Below the pieces are notes generated by a model, which saw only the letters and a list, made by a program, of their open reading frames with translations, was not told the DNA's origin and ran no database searches. Both the position numbers and the translations under genes were made by a program. 64,000 bases of DNA from Thiohalocapsa sp. PB-PSB1 (GTDB lineage: Bacteria > Pseudomonadota > Gammaproteobacteria > Chromatiales > Chromatiaceae), in NCBI GenBank assembly GCA_016745215.1, contig CP050890.1:7006001-7070000 (forward strand), in the 5' to 3' direction. Of the stretch, positions 49,640 through 57,338 are shown in pieces; the first letter of the stretch is position 1; every line of letters starts with the position of its first letter.

Positions 49640-50155
49640 TAAGATAACGGCAAACAGCAGAAACTGTAGCGGGACATCCGCACCGCTGCATTAGGTTGAA
49701 GACAGTTAGGCGCTGCTTGTGCTCCTCGAAAAACGTCTTCGACCGGGTGCTGATGTGATAACTGGCACCATCTTGTACAAGCACGATGTGCTTACGCGTC
49801 TTGCCGAGCGCCTGTTTGAGGTATGCGGCATAGGCCTCCGAGTCGAGGTGCTCTTCCTGGCACTTGAAGAAGAAGCGGCCAATAACCTAGTCGATCAGGC
49901 CAACTACCTTGTAGCCCTTGCGCTTACCGGAAGTCTCAATGACAGGCGGTTGGCCCTTTTTCGCCCAGGTGTCGCTGAGAGTTCCCCATTGCGGGAAGGA
50001 TGCCTCATCGCCGAACAGCAAATAGGTGTTCTTGCGTCGCGCAAGCTCCAAGATTTGCGGCCATGTGCTATCCAGTGAATCAATCCGGTCCTTATCAGGC
50101 AGGCCCACCGCTTTTCGTTCAAATTCAACTATCTGGCGTACCTGCCATTGGATCT
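49640..50155 (-). pseudogene. IS630-family transposase remnant with in-frame amber
   Basis: The minus strand encodes WQVRQIVEFERKAVGLPDKD, LLFGDEASFPQWGTLSDTW and KKGQPPVIETSGKRKGYKVV, then GLID-TAG-VIGRFFFKCQEEHLDSEAY and IVLVQDGASYH. These are the DDE_3 catalytic blocks of IS630 transposases. The amber falls where relatives have Tyr (LIDY). The N-terminal DNA-binding part is missing and the C-terminus loses similarity after ERR-type Lys/Phe residues near 49700. Inactive. Confidence 0.75.
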
Positions 50156-50168
50156 ATTAGAAAAAAAT

Positions 50169-51680
50169 TCAGTCGAAAAGGAACAGTTCGATACAGGTCG
50201 TATTGCAATTCAGCTCGTACCCATTGCCGCGAAACTGCCAGTAGTTCGACAGGTTTCCCCAATCGCCGATCTTTTTCGCCGCTAGCGAATCCCTGCCGTG
50301 TGGTTGCTGACGCGACTGAACCAGCCATAACCGCCGGCCATCAGCCACAAATTCCTGCGCCAGCTCCTTAGCGTCCGTCGACAACTCCCCGTTCACGATG
50401 GACAAGCGCCCCAATTCATCGCTTCTCCCAGTTCGCTTCCAGTAATAATCAAGCGCTTTGCTGAGATAACCCGGTAGAACAGCAACACTATCGCCGTCGC
50501 GCCAGCTATCTGCGATATGGTTTGCAACCAGATCCCATCTCTCCTTTTCGTAGAAACTGTAATAGTTATGCAGGGACCAGACATTGAGAAACAGTATCCC
50601 AGCGATTAGCCCAAAACCCAGAATGCGGGGCCGAATACGTACCGCAACGATTGCTGTCAGCACAAGAAACGGAACGGCCGCATACAGCACGGAACGGGTC
50701 ACCAATATCGGCTTCCATGTGCTCAATACATACAACACGATGATTGGAGTCAGGATCAATGTGACGAGAAATGCCGCCCACCACGGCTGTTTTCTCAACA
50801 AGAAAACGCCCCAGACAAAGATCCCGACGAGCACTGGCAGCAGGAGAGTTCTTGGCTTCCATACACCAAAGAGCCAGAAATCATTCAGCACTTGTATCAG
50901 TGTGGACGGGCCTACCTGAATCCAGTCGGGTATCCCGGAACTCGCTTGGTGGAGGAGGTGGGGCAGCCATAGGAACCAAACTGCTAGCGTTAGGATCTGA
51001 AGTATGGACCAGTGAGCTGCACATTGCCAACGCCACTTTGCGCAGGAAAGAATCGGCCAAAGCATGGCCAGGTTGATCGCAAAAAGGAAAACGGGTCCGG
51101 AATTATGTGCGAGCAAGGCACCCAGCGCACCGGTCACATAGAGAAACGAGAGCCAGATATCCCGCCTGGGTGGTCTGTCGTTCATCTGCTCCCAAGCGCT
51201 CCAACCACTGACCAGCCTAACCGCAGCCCAACTCGCAAGCGTGGCGCCGAACGCCAACAGCGAGTACATGCGCGCCTCTTGACTATAGTAGATGAGCAGG
51301 GGTGAAACAGCCACCAATAATGCGGCAGTGAGCCCTGCGGTAGTTCCACTTAGGATTCTTCCGAAATCGAACGCAAGAACGACGATCAGAATCCCGCTCA
51401 GCACCGAGAACAGCCGCAGAGCGACCTCAGTGTCTCCGAATACAAGGAATCCGCGCACAATCGCATAGTAAAATGGCGGGTGGCTGTCGGTCTCGACGGT
51501 AACCCGCCATGCTTCGGATAAATCCATGCTGGCACGCGTGAATGTCACCGCCTCGTCGTACCATAGCGGCTGCTGGGAAAGCCCTAACAGGCGCAGGCAG
51601 ACCGCTAAAAGGATCACCACCAGCAGAATGCCTCCAGAGTATCTTCCAAGATTTAAATCCCTGAACCTGGTGCTATTCAT
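50169..51680 (-). CDS. GT39/ArnT-like polytopic glycosyltransferase
   Basis: 503 residues with about ten hydrophobic helices. The first periplasmic loop has WYDEAVTFTRA, holding the acidic catalytic motif of the GT-C fold, and SHPPFYYAIVRGFLVFGDTE with the conserved HPP. GT39-type enzymes move a sugar from a polyprenyl-phosphate carrier onto a lipid or protein acceptor on the periplasmic side. The start overlaps the GtrA gene by 8 bp. Together with the nearby GT2 and GtrA genes it suggests a flippase-dependent surface-glycan modification. Sugar and acceptor are unknown. Confidence 0.85.
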   Translation of the reverse strand: MNSTRFRDLNLGRYSGGILLVVILLAVCLRLLGLSQQPLWYDEAVTFTRASMDLSEAWRVTVETDSHPPFYYAIVRGFLVFGDTEVALRLFSVLSGILIVVLAFDFGRILSGTTAGLTAALLVAVSPLLIYYSQEARMYSLLAFGATLASWAAVRLVSGWSAWEQMNDRPPRRDIWLSFLYVTGALGALLAHNSGPVFLFAINLAMLWPILSCAKWRWQCAAHWSILQILTLAVWFLWLPHLLHQASSGIPDWIQVGPSTLIQVLNDFWLFGVWKPRTLLLPVLVGIFVWGVFLLRKQPWWAAFLVTLILTPIIVLYVLSTWKPILVTRSVLYAAVPFLVLTAIVAVRIRPRILGFGLIAGILFLNVWSLHNYYSFYEKERWDLVANHIADSWRDGDSVAVLPGYLSKALDYYWKRTGRSDELGRLSIVNGELSTDAKELAQEFVADGRRLWLVQSRQQPHGRDSLAAKKIGDWGNLSNYWQFRGNGYELNCNTTCIELFLFD

Positions 51681-52152
51681 TCTGATTTCCGCTAGTTTTT
51701 CGCCAAATCAGGCGGGAGGTGCTCAGATAATTCGAAATCGAGCCGACAACCGCTCCCACAGCCCCCGCAACCGCCCAATGTTGCCCCATCGCGTAAACTC
51801 CTTCCGCAGCAAGTACATTGAAAATCGCTCCAAGGGTGCATGCGGCATAAAAAGAGAGGAGACCGCGAAAAAAAGATGCGCCGACGAGTGATCTGTCGCC
51901 GAAGGTGAGGCGATTGTTCAGGACAAAATTGGTCGTCATCGCTACCCAGACGGATAGAACCTGTGCCCAAAGGAAGTTCACTCCTGCGATTCGGTGAAGT
52001 CCCCCTAGAACCAGCACCTGTACGACGACTCCGCTCAATCCGACAAGTCCGAACATGACGAAGCGCGTCGGTAGCCAAGCGGGGCACTTGAGCAGCATCG
52101 ACTCCATTACATTCGAGCCAGCGAAATCAGTTGTTCCAGTTGCCTTATTCAT
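51673..52152 (-). CDS. GtrA-family membrane protein (putative polyprenyl-phosphate-sugar flippase)
   Basis: 159 residues with four helices, typical of GtrA: RFVMFGLVGLSGVVVQVLVL, LWAQVLSVWVAMTTNFVLNN (with conserved Asn), FYAACTLGAIFNVLAAEGVY and VAGAVGAVVGSISNYLSTSR. GtrA proteins are proposed to flip lipid-linked sugars made by a GT2 enzyme so that a GT-C enzyme can use them. The downstream overlapping GT39 gene fits this. An alternative start at MESMLL (residue 16) is possible. Confidence 0.87.
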   Translation of the reverse strand: MNKATGTTDFAGSNVMESMLLKCPAWLPTRFVMFGLVGLSGVVVQVLVLGGLHRIAGVNFLWAQVLSVWVAMTTNFVLNNRLTFGDRSLVGASFFRGLLSFYAACTLGAIFNVLAAEGVYAMGQHWAVAGAVGAVVGSISNYLSTSRLIWRKTSGNQNE

Positions 52153-52641
52153 TCGCAGACATGGCTCCCGCCCGAACTACCGAGCGCGTAGATGAAAAAC
52201 TACGTTGAGTTCTTCGGCTGATGGCGGGCTGTCTGGCACTCTGCGTTACCACCTCTACCCGCGTTCTGAATTGGTTTTAAATCAGTTGGGCTTGACTATC
52301 TTGCAGAATCGGCAGCAGCACAACCCAAGGATTGGATTTTCGTCATTGATACAATATGACCCCGGGCGGGTTGAAATGTTTGGTAACACTCGTACGCCTA
52401 TCAGCCAGTTGGCAAGCCCGGTTACTTGCCCAGCCAGTGTGGCATGAATCGATAGCTGTTCGGGATGCTCCAAAAGCGTAACGCCTTTGGTCATCATCAG
52501 CTACGCTGCGCGACAATCCGCGCTATCGTATACCTTTCAATCTCATACAACAAGGACAACAAGATTCCTTGGATAGCGAAGACCCGAACCGCATCGCGCG
52601 ACGTGCTGTATTCCTGCCGTTATCCTTGGCTCTTAGGGACA
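52153..52641. other. Region between the GtrA gene and the IS66 relic
   Basis: No gene is supported. It separates GtrA-GT39 from the GT2-isomerase-SDR genes, which read in the same direction and may once have been continuous with them. Confidence 0.3.
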
Positions 52642-52890
52642 GTAAGCACTTTTTTGCCAACTACGCGATCTCGTTCCGACGCTTGCATGTTGTCCAAGGG
52701 GATGGTGTGCCTATTCAGATTGTGCGGCAGCAGTGCCGCGACGGCTTCGGGGGTCTTGGTGCCGTTGGGGCGCCAGCAAATAGCCGGGTCTTTCTGCCGA
52801 CCACGAGCGGGCAAATGGCGTTCTCGGTGCGGTTGTTGGTGATTTCCAAATGGCCGTCGTCGAGGAAGGTGATTAGCGTCGGTGATTGGA
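52642..52890 (-). pseudogene. IS66-family transposase, C-terminal relic with IS end
   Basis: The minus strand encodes LITFLDDGHLEITNNRTENA and CPLVVGRKTRLFAG, matching the NNRAENAIRPFVVGRKNWLF block with the catalytic Glu. After an internal deletion and frame change, TKTPEAVAALLPHNLNR matches the usual C-terminus. The sequence GTAAGCACTTTTTTGCC at 52642 resembles the GTAAGCGC terminal repeat of IS66 elements. It is a different lineage from the IS66-like element at 1754-3427. Confidence 0.65.
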
Positions 52891-53570
52891 TAAAGGCATA
52901 GCCAATGGGTTAGGCCTCAGAATAATGTGATTGCTATCGGATGTGCTGTTTGAAGGGATTGTATCGCCTGCGTTACATGGCGCTTCCTGATCAACGCGAT
53001 GTTGAGGTCGTACTCTGTTGCAGCGCGGCAAGAAGAGGCTCGCGCAGGGGAACCAAGAAAAAAGCTCGCGCGCAGATGCAAAGGCGGGGGGAAGAGAAGA
53101 GGAAGCTCGCGCAGAGACGCAGAGACGCAAAGGGAAGAAAGAGAAGTAGTCGACGTAACCAGCGCAATGTCCTCTTCTAGGGCGATTTCTGCCGAGAAAC
53201 AGCCATCTGGGTTGTCTTCTCATGGCTACTCAATAAGTGAGGGTGGCTTTTGTATCAATGACTTGCGGCCACAAACACGTTTTTATTCGGCAATCGCTCG
53301 AGAAATAAAGGAGCAGTTACGAGCCTTATGTTCAGCAGTTAAACGTCGATCATGTTGTTGAAGAAAAGCCATCTACCCAAGATTCACCCTCACTGTGCGA
53401 GGGCGCAGCAACAGCTTCCTCAGGCCTGCACCGGCATCAAGGGACTACTGATCAACTGCCATCCTGGCACTTGACCAGTTCGCGCTTCGAAATGTGCGAC
53501 TCTCTCGGTGCTGCATTTTCCACAACCGCAGCTGTCGAGAGAGCCTGGTCATCCCTGGCCCGAACCGGAA
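52891..53570. other. Gene-free region with GCAGAGACGC-type repeat
   Basis: About 680 bases with no supported gene. A purine-rich stretch (53020-53150) contains GCGCAGAGACGCAGAGACGC, the reverse of the CTGCGTCTCTGCG block found in repeat copies A to D and F. The open frames here are low-complexity Arg/Lys-rich sequence and are not genes. Confidence 0.4.
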
Positions 53571-54335
53571 TCACAATAAATCTGCGTTTCGCTGGGTTGC
53601 GGATTTCCTTGCGGGTACGGCGATGCGTGGAACCACGCGTACTTCGACCATACAATAAAGCAGCGTCCAAAGATACAGTTTCACCTGCCGCAAGACTTGA
53701 AACTTCGACTTGCCGGCATCGCGATCACACCAACTCGTCGGCACGACAGTATAGCGGGCCTGTTGTGCTACCGCTTTGATCGACATCTCGATGGTCAAGT
53801 TGAACTGACCGGAGACCAATGGCTGCATTCGCTCCACCACTTCTCGGCGATAGCATTTGAATCCGTTGGTGAAATCGCCATAGCGCTGTCCCATCAGCAG
53901 CGCGATCACTGCATTCCCCATGCGATTGATAACGCGCTTGAACAGGGGATATCCATCGACGATCGCCCCCGGAATAAATCGAGATCCAAACGCACAGTCG
54001 TATCCCTCCATGACTTTCTCATAATAGACGACCATATCGGATGGGGCATCGGAGCCATCGGCCATTGCAACGACGACGGCATCTCCAATGAATTCAGTCA
54101 ATCCAAATCGCACCGCATATCCGTAACCGTGCGGTCCGGGGTTCTCTACATGCCGGAGTTCTGGAATGCGTGGCTCCAGCTGTTCAAGTACCGCAATCGT
54201 GCTGTCGGCGCTGCCGTCGTTAACGACCAAGATCTCAAAAGCCCAGTCACGGCCTGAGAGTTCCTGGGCAATGGCCTTAACTGTCGTTCCGATATTTTTC
54301 TCCTCGTTATAAGCGGGAATGACGATTGATAACAT
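53571..54335 (-). CDS. GT2-family polyprenyl-phosphate glycosyltransferase (DPM1/GtrB-like)
   Basis: 254 residues. GT-A fold signatures: LSIVIPAYNEEKNIGTTVKA at the N-terminus, ILVVNDGSADST, VAMADGSDAPSD (the DxD-equivalent) and DFTNGFKCYRREV. It likely loads a sugar from a nucleotide donor onto polyprenyl phosphate at the cytoplasmic face. It lacks the two C-terminal membrane helices of classical GtrB, so it is the soluble or peripheral form. It lies 11 bp after the isomerase gene in a three-gene operon. Confidence 0.87.
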   Translation of the reverse strand: MLSIVIPAYNEEKNIGTTVKAIAQELSGRDWAFEILVVNDGSADSTIAVLEQLEPRIPELRHVENPGPHGYGYAVRFGLTEFIGDAVVVAMADGSDAPSDMVVYYEKVMEGYDCAFGSRFIPGAIVDGYPLFKRVINRMGNAVIALLMGQRYGDFTNGFKCYRREVVERMQPLVSGQFNLTIEMSIKAVAQQARYTVVPTSWCDRDAGKSKFQVLRQVKLYLWTLLYCMVEVRVVPRIAVPARKSATQRNADLL

Positions 54336-54346
54336 AATCGGCTGCT

Positions 54347-55162
54347 TCAGTTTACCGGGTACCAGTCTCGAATGAGATCTACCGCATCTGCTACCTGCTC
54401 CACCGCGGGTTCTTGACGGCGCATTTCGATCGAGACCCAGCCTGTGTAACCAGTCTCCTCCAAGGCGCGTCCAACTGCTCGATGGTCGACCTCCGGCGAC
54501 GTAAAATGACTGAGCTGCGGCTCACTGATATGGAAGTGGGCAATCTTGCCGGCGCAGGAACGGACGGCATCCGCCGGATCGTCACCCGCCAGTCGTATAC
54601 AAGCCGTATCCAGATGCAGACCAACCCCCGGATGCGCGATCGCATCGACCAGCTCCGCAGCCTCATACCAATGGGTGACAAAATTGCATCCGTATTCCTC
54701 CGGGTTCGGTTCCAGCCCAAGGCACGTACCATGCTTGGCACAGGCATCTCCCGCGGTTCGAAAGAAATCCAGGGCACATTCGCGCACCCGTTGATCCGAG
54801 AGAGTGCCCCGGTTCCGATTCTTTGGTGAGCCGAATACCAGCACCCTTGCCCCCAAGCCCTGGGCAATCGCCGCGACCATCTCGATATGGGCTAGGGTCT
54901 TCCGTACCAGATCATTTGCTGCGAACACCTCCAGCTCGGGCTTTCCGTAAAGAATCGCCTGCAACGCGGGCACTTGGAAACCGGCATCGGATAGCAGTTT
55001 CCGGGCTGACCGCGCGGCGCTTGCCTCGGCGCCCACCCAATCCGGCCAGAGCTTCGTCGGCGCCACCTCGACGCCGCGGACTCTTCGCTCCCTCAGCACC
55101 CCGAAAATCTCGTCCTGCTCGTAGCCGTTATTCCAGGCGATGTTAGATATAGAAAGCTTCAA
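54347..55162 (-). CDS. Sugar phosphate isomerase/epimerase-like TIM-barrel protein
   Basis: 271 residues of the xylose-isomerase-like TIM-barrel family (AP endonuclease 2 type). Metal-site candidates are in LGLEPNPEEYGCNF (Glu), VGLHLDTACIRLAG (His, Asp), IAHFHISEPQL (His) and WVSIEMRRQE (Glu). Start MKLSISNIAWN is typical. The gene overlaps the SDR gene by 4 bp, so both probably act on one sugar or nucleotide-sugar precursor for the glycan. The substrate cannot be deduced. Confidence 0.83.
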   Translation of the reverse strand: MKLSISNIAWNNGYEQDEIFGVLRERRVRGVEVAPTKLWPDWVGAEASAARSARKLLSDAGFQVPALQAILYGKPELEVFAANDLVRKTLAHIEMVAAIAQGLGARVLVFGSPKNRNRGTLSDQRVRECALDFFRTAGDACAKHGTCLGLEPNPEEYGCNFVTHWYEAAELVDAIAHPGVGLHLDTACIRLAGDDPADAVRSCAGKIAHFHISEPQLSHFTSPEVDHRAVGRALEETGYTGWVSIEMRRQEPAVEQVADAVDLIRDWYPVN

Positions 55163-55938
55163 GTCATCGAATCCGTGCGGTAGTCTGAAATGAACAGCGA
55201 CATACGCTCTAGTACCTGATCAGCAGTTTCGATATAGCCATCTACGCCACCGAAGACTGGGCCGTACTTGGTCCGCAAGTCATAGTGAACCTCCGGTCCG
55301 GCATCCCTTCCGACGACAACATCCTGAAAGAAGCAATTAACGATGGTCTCAGTCTTCACCGGCTCTGTGAACAGGTGTACCAAGTCGATGGGATTCTTGC
55401 GCAGCAGCTCGATGTCTTGCCAAAGACGCCCGAGGTCATAGTATTGGATCGTCGAACTGGGGTTGATCTTCTCCAGCTGATTGGAGTTGAGAAGATCATA
55501 GATTACGTTCTTCTTCAGGCCCGCTCCGAAGAGACCGGGAAGACGTACGACCTTCACCACATCGAACATGGAGCGCACCCTATCCTCGACGCGCAAACGA
55601 TGTCTTCCATAGGCATGATTTTCGTAGAAATGAGGGTCGGTATCTTCATTCGTGCCTGCATGCAGGGGGAGGACATCGATCGTTGAGATCAAGACCACCT
55701 CTGCAGCTTGCACCTTCGCCAATGGATCGAGCAGGGATTGGATTTGCGCCCAGTCTTCCTGGGGATGAAGATTTGCCCACCACTTTTTCGCTTGCACCCC
55801 GGCAATGACCAGTAGCTCGAAGCTGGAACCGTGAATTTCCCAGATGTTCTTCGAATTAAAGTTGGCATCAAAGCGATGTTGATGGGCGAGATTCGCGCCG
55901 ACGAAGCCAGTATGGCCGATTAGAGCATGCCTACCCAT
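55159..55938 (-). CDS. NAD-dependent epimerase/reductase-like (extended SDR) protein
   Basis: 259 residues. The Rossmann motif is IGHTGFVGANL near the N-terminus. LISTIDVL fits the substrate-binding strand, and AYGRHRLRVED occupies the position of the catalytic YxxxK, but with Arg in place of Lys. That change suggests altered or no redox activity. VVRLPGLFGAGLKKN follows, as in sugar-nucleotide SDRs. First gene of the SDR-isomerase-GT2 operon. Confidence 0.78.
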   Translation of the reverse strand: MGRHALIGHTGFVGANLAHQHRFDANFNSKNIWEIHGSSFELLVIAGVQAKKWWANLHPQEDWAQIQSLLDPLAKVQAAEVVLISTIDVLPLHAGTNEDTDPHFYENHAYGRHRLRVEDRVRSMFDVVKVVRLPGLFGAGLKKNVIYDLLNSNQLEKINPSSTIQYYDLGRLWQDIELLRKNPIDLVHLFTEPVKTETIVNCFFQDVVVGRDAGPEVHYDLRTKYGPVFGGVDGYIETADQVLERMSLFISDYRTDSMT

Positions 55939-56502
55939 ATATCCTCACGTAGTTCTCAACTGCCGTATCCACCGTGCGCTCTTTATAGTAAACAAGGTTA
56001 GACGCAGTTCCTTCGTCACGCCAAGCACATCGATCAGCCTCGATGACAGAGTTAATCTATCGTTAGATTATCTATGATCACAGGGTCGATCGCACCGGAA
56101 CTCACTGAGACTCACTTGGCATCTGCGAAACCGGGCTGGCACACAAAGGAGGCTGGCACACAAGGGCTGATACACAGGATATGCAGAGACGAAAAATGGC
56201 GGAACGCGGATGCCTTGCGATTCGGGTCCGAAGCCAGTGAGAAGAACATCAGTTGTAGGTCAGGTCGTTGGCCAATAATAAGTCATGCTAACACATGGTC
56301 ATTCGCTTCGAAACTTTGCTAACCGGGTATGGACGATGCGCTGGGCGAGTGTGGCTTGCGCCCACGTCGAGTATCAAGTGCGTCCTGGAGCGCCTTCTTA
56401 CGGTCTATGATCACGCACAGACAGGCTCCCTCGATGATGCTGGCTTTAGACGCGAGCCTGTATCTTGGGGAAACGGGTGAATCCTTATGACCTGAGCCAG
56501 AA
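55939..56502. other. Region upstream of the SDR gene with a trace of ISKra4
   Basis: No intact gene. On the minus strand near 56385-56450 the codons SIIEGACLCVIIDRKKALQD resemble the IEGACRHVVVDR block of ISKra4 transposases. It is a heavily decayed trace. The promoter of the SDR operon is expected at the left end of this region. Confidence 0.35.
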
Positions 56503-57117
56503 TCAATCATGCTTACCAGCGCCTTCTTTTATCACTTCTTGCGGTGTCGCTGCGGGATGGTGATCCACTGCAGTGGCAACCTTGGAGGTAGCATTGCGGC
56601 CCGCATCGATCAAGTAGCTTTTTCCCTTCTTTAACTTGTCGCGAAAGGTTGTGCGCATTTCCCTAGTGCGCATGTCTGCTAGGGTGCCGCCGGATTCGAA
56701 GTGAGCGATAAAGACTTGTCCGATTGCATAGGTTAATGCCCCACCAAACACCGCGATGCTGCCGCTGCCCAACAGGGTGCCGACACCAGGCATGATCTTA
56801 ACGCTCGAACTCAAGCCGACCACGCCGAGCACCGGCGCGCTGCCAGCCAGCAATGATAGGACGATGGGTTTAGCCTGATGTTCACTGAAGGGGACATCGT
56901 AGAGAACCGACAGGCTGTGTATCATTGCGATCTGATTGCCGATCAACAGCGTGATATCGAACAGCGGCAGTGGTACCAGGCCAAAAGTTTGCGCGATTAA
57001 GACATGATTTTTCACAACATTTCCGGCATTTGCTCGGCGCGCCGCGTCTGCCAATTGGACAATCAATTCGTCCTGATTCTGATGTTCGGTATACTCGGTA
57101 TCAGTGCTGGTTCTCAT
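56503..57117 (-). CDS. DUF697-like membrane protein
   Basis: 204 residues. A central hydrophobic region with two or three helices (IAQTFGLVPLPLFDITLLIG, VLSLLAGSAPVLGVVGL, LLGSGSIAVFGGALTYAIG) is followed by ALTYAIGQVFIAHFESGGTL, a hallmark of the DUF697/YcjF C-terminal domain. The first 30 residues are acidic and polar. Usually DUF697 follows a GTPase domain or gene; none is adjacent here. It is transcribed divergently from the phosphoketolase. Function unknown. Confidence 0.72.
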   Translation of the reverse strand: MRTSTDTEYTEHQNQDELIVQLADAARRANAGNVVKNHVLIAQTFGLVPLPLFDITLLIGNQIAMIHSLSVLYDVPFSEHQAKPIVLSLLAGSAPVLGVVGLSSSVKIMPGVGTLLGSGSIAVFGGALTYAIGQVFIAHFESGGTLADMRTREMRTTFRDKLKKGKSYLIDAGRNATSKVATAVDHHPAATPQEVIKEGAGKHD

Positions 57118-57338
57118 TACTGGGGGGACCTTGGCAAACGGTTGATGGATTGACAGGAGTTGGAGAACGCCTGCACGACTTCGAATACTTAGTCATTTGC
57201 AATCCGCGCTACGGTATCTGAGTTGTATGGTTGGTTATTTGCTCTGACCGGAATGACGATCACGTCCGCCAACTGCTCCGCCGCGGTCACTGCTTATTCA
57301 CACACAATTGCTATCCTTACGACTCTAGCAGAGAAATT

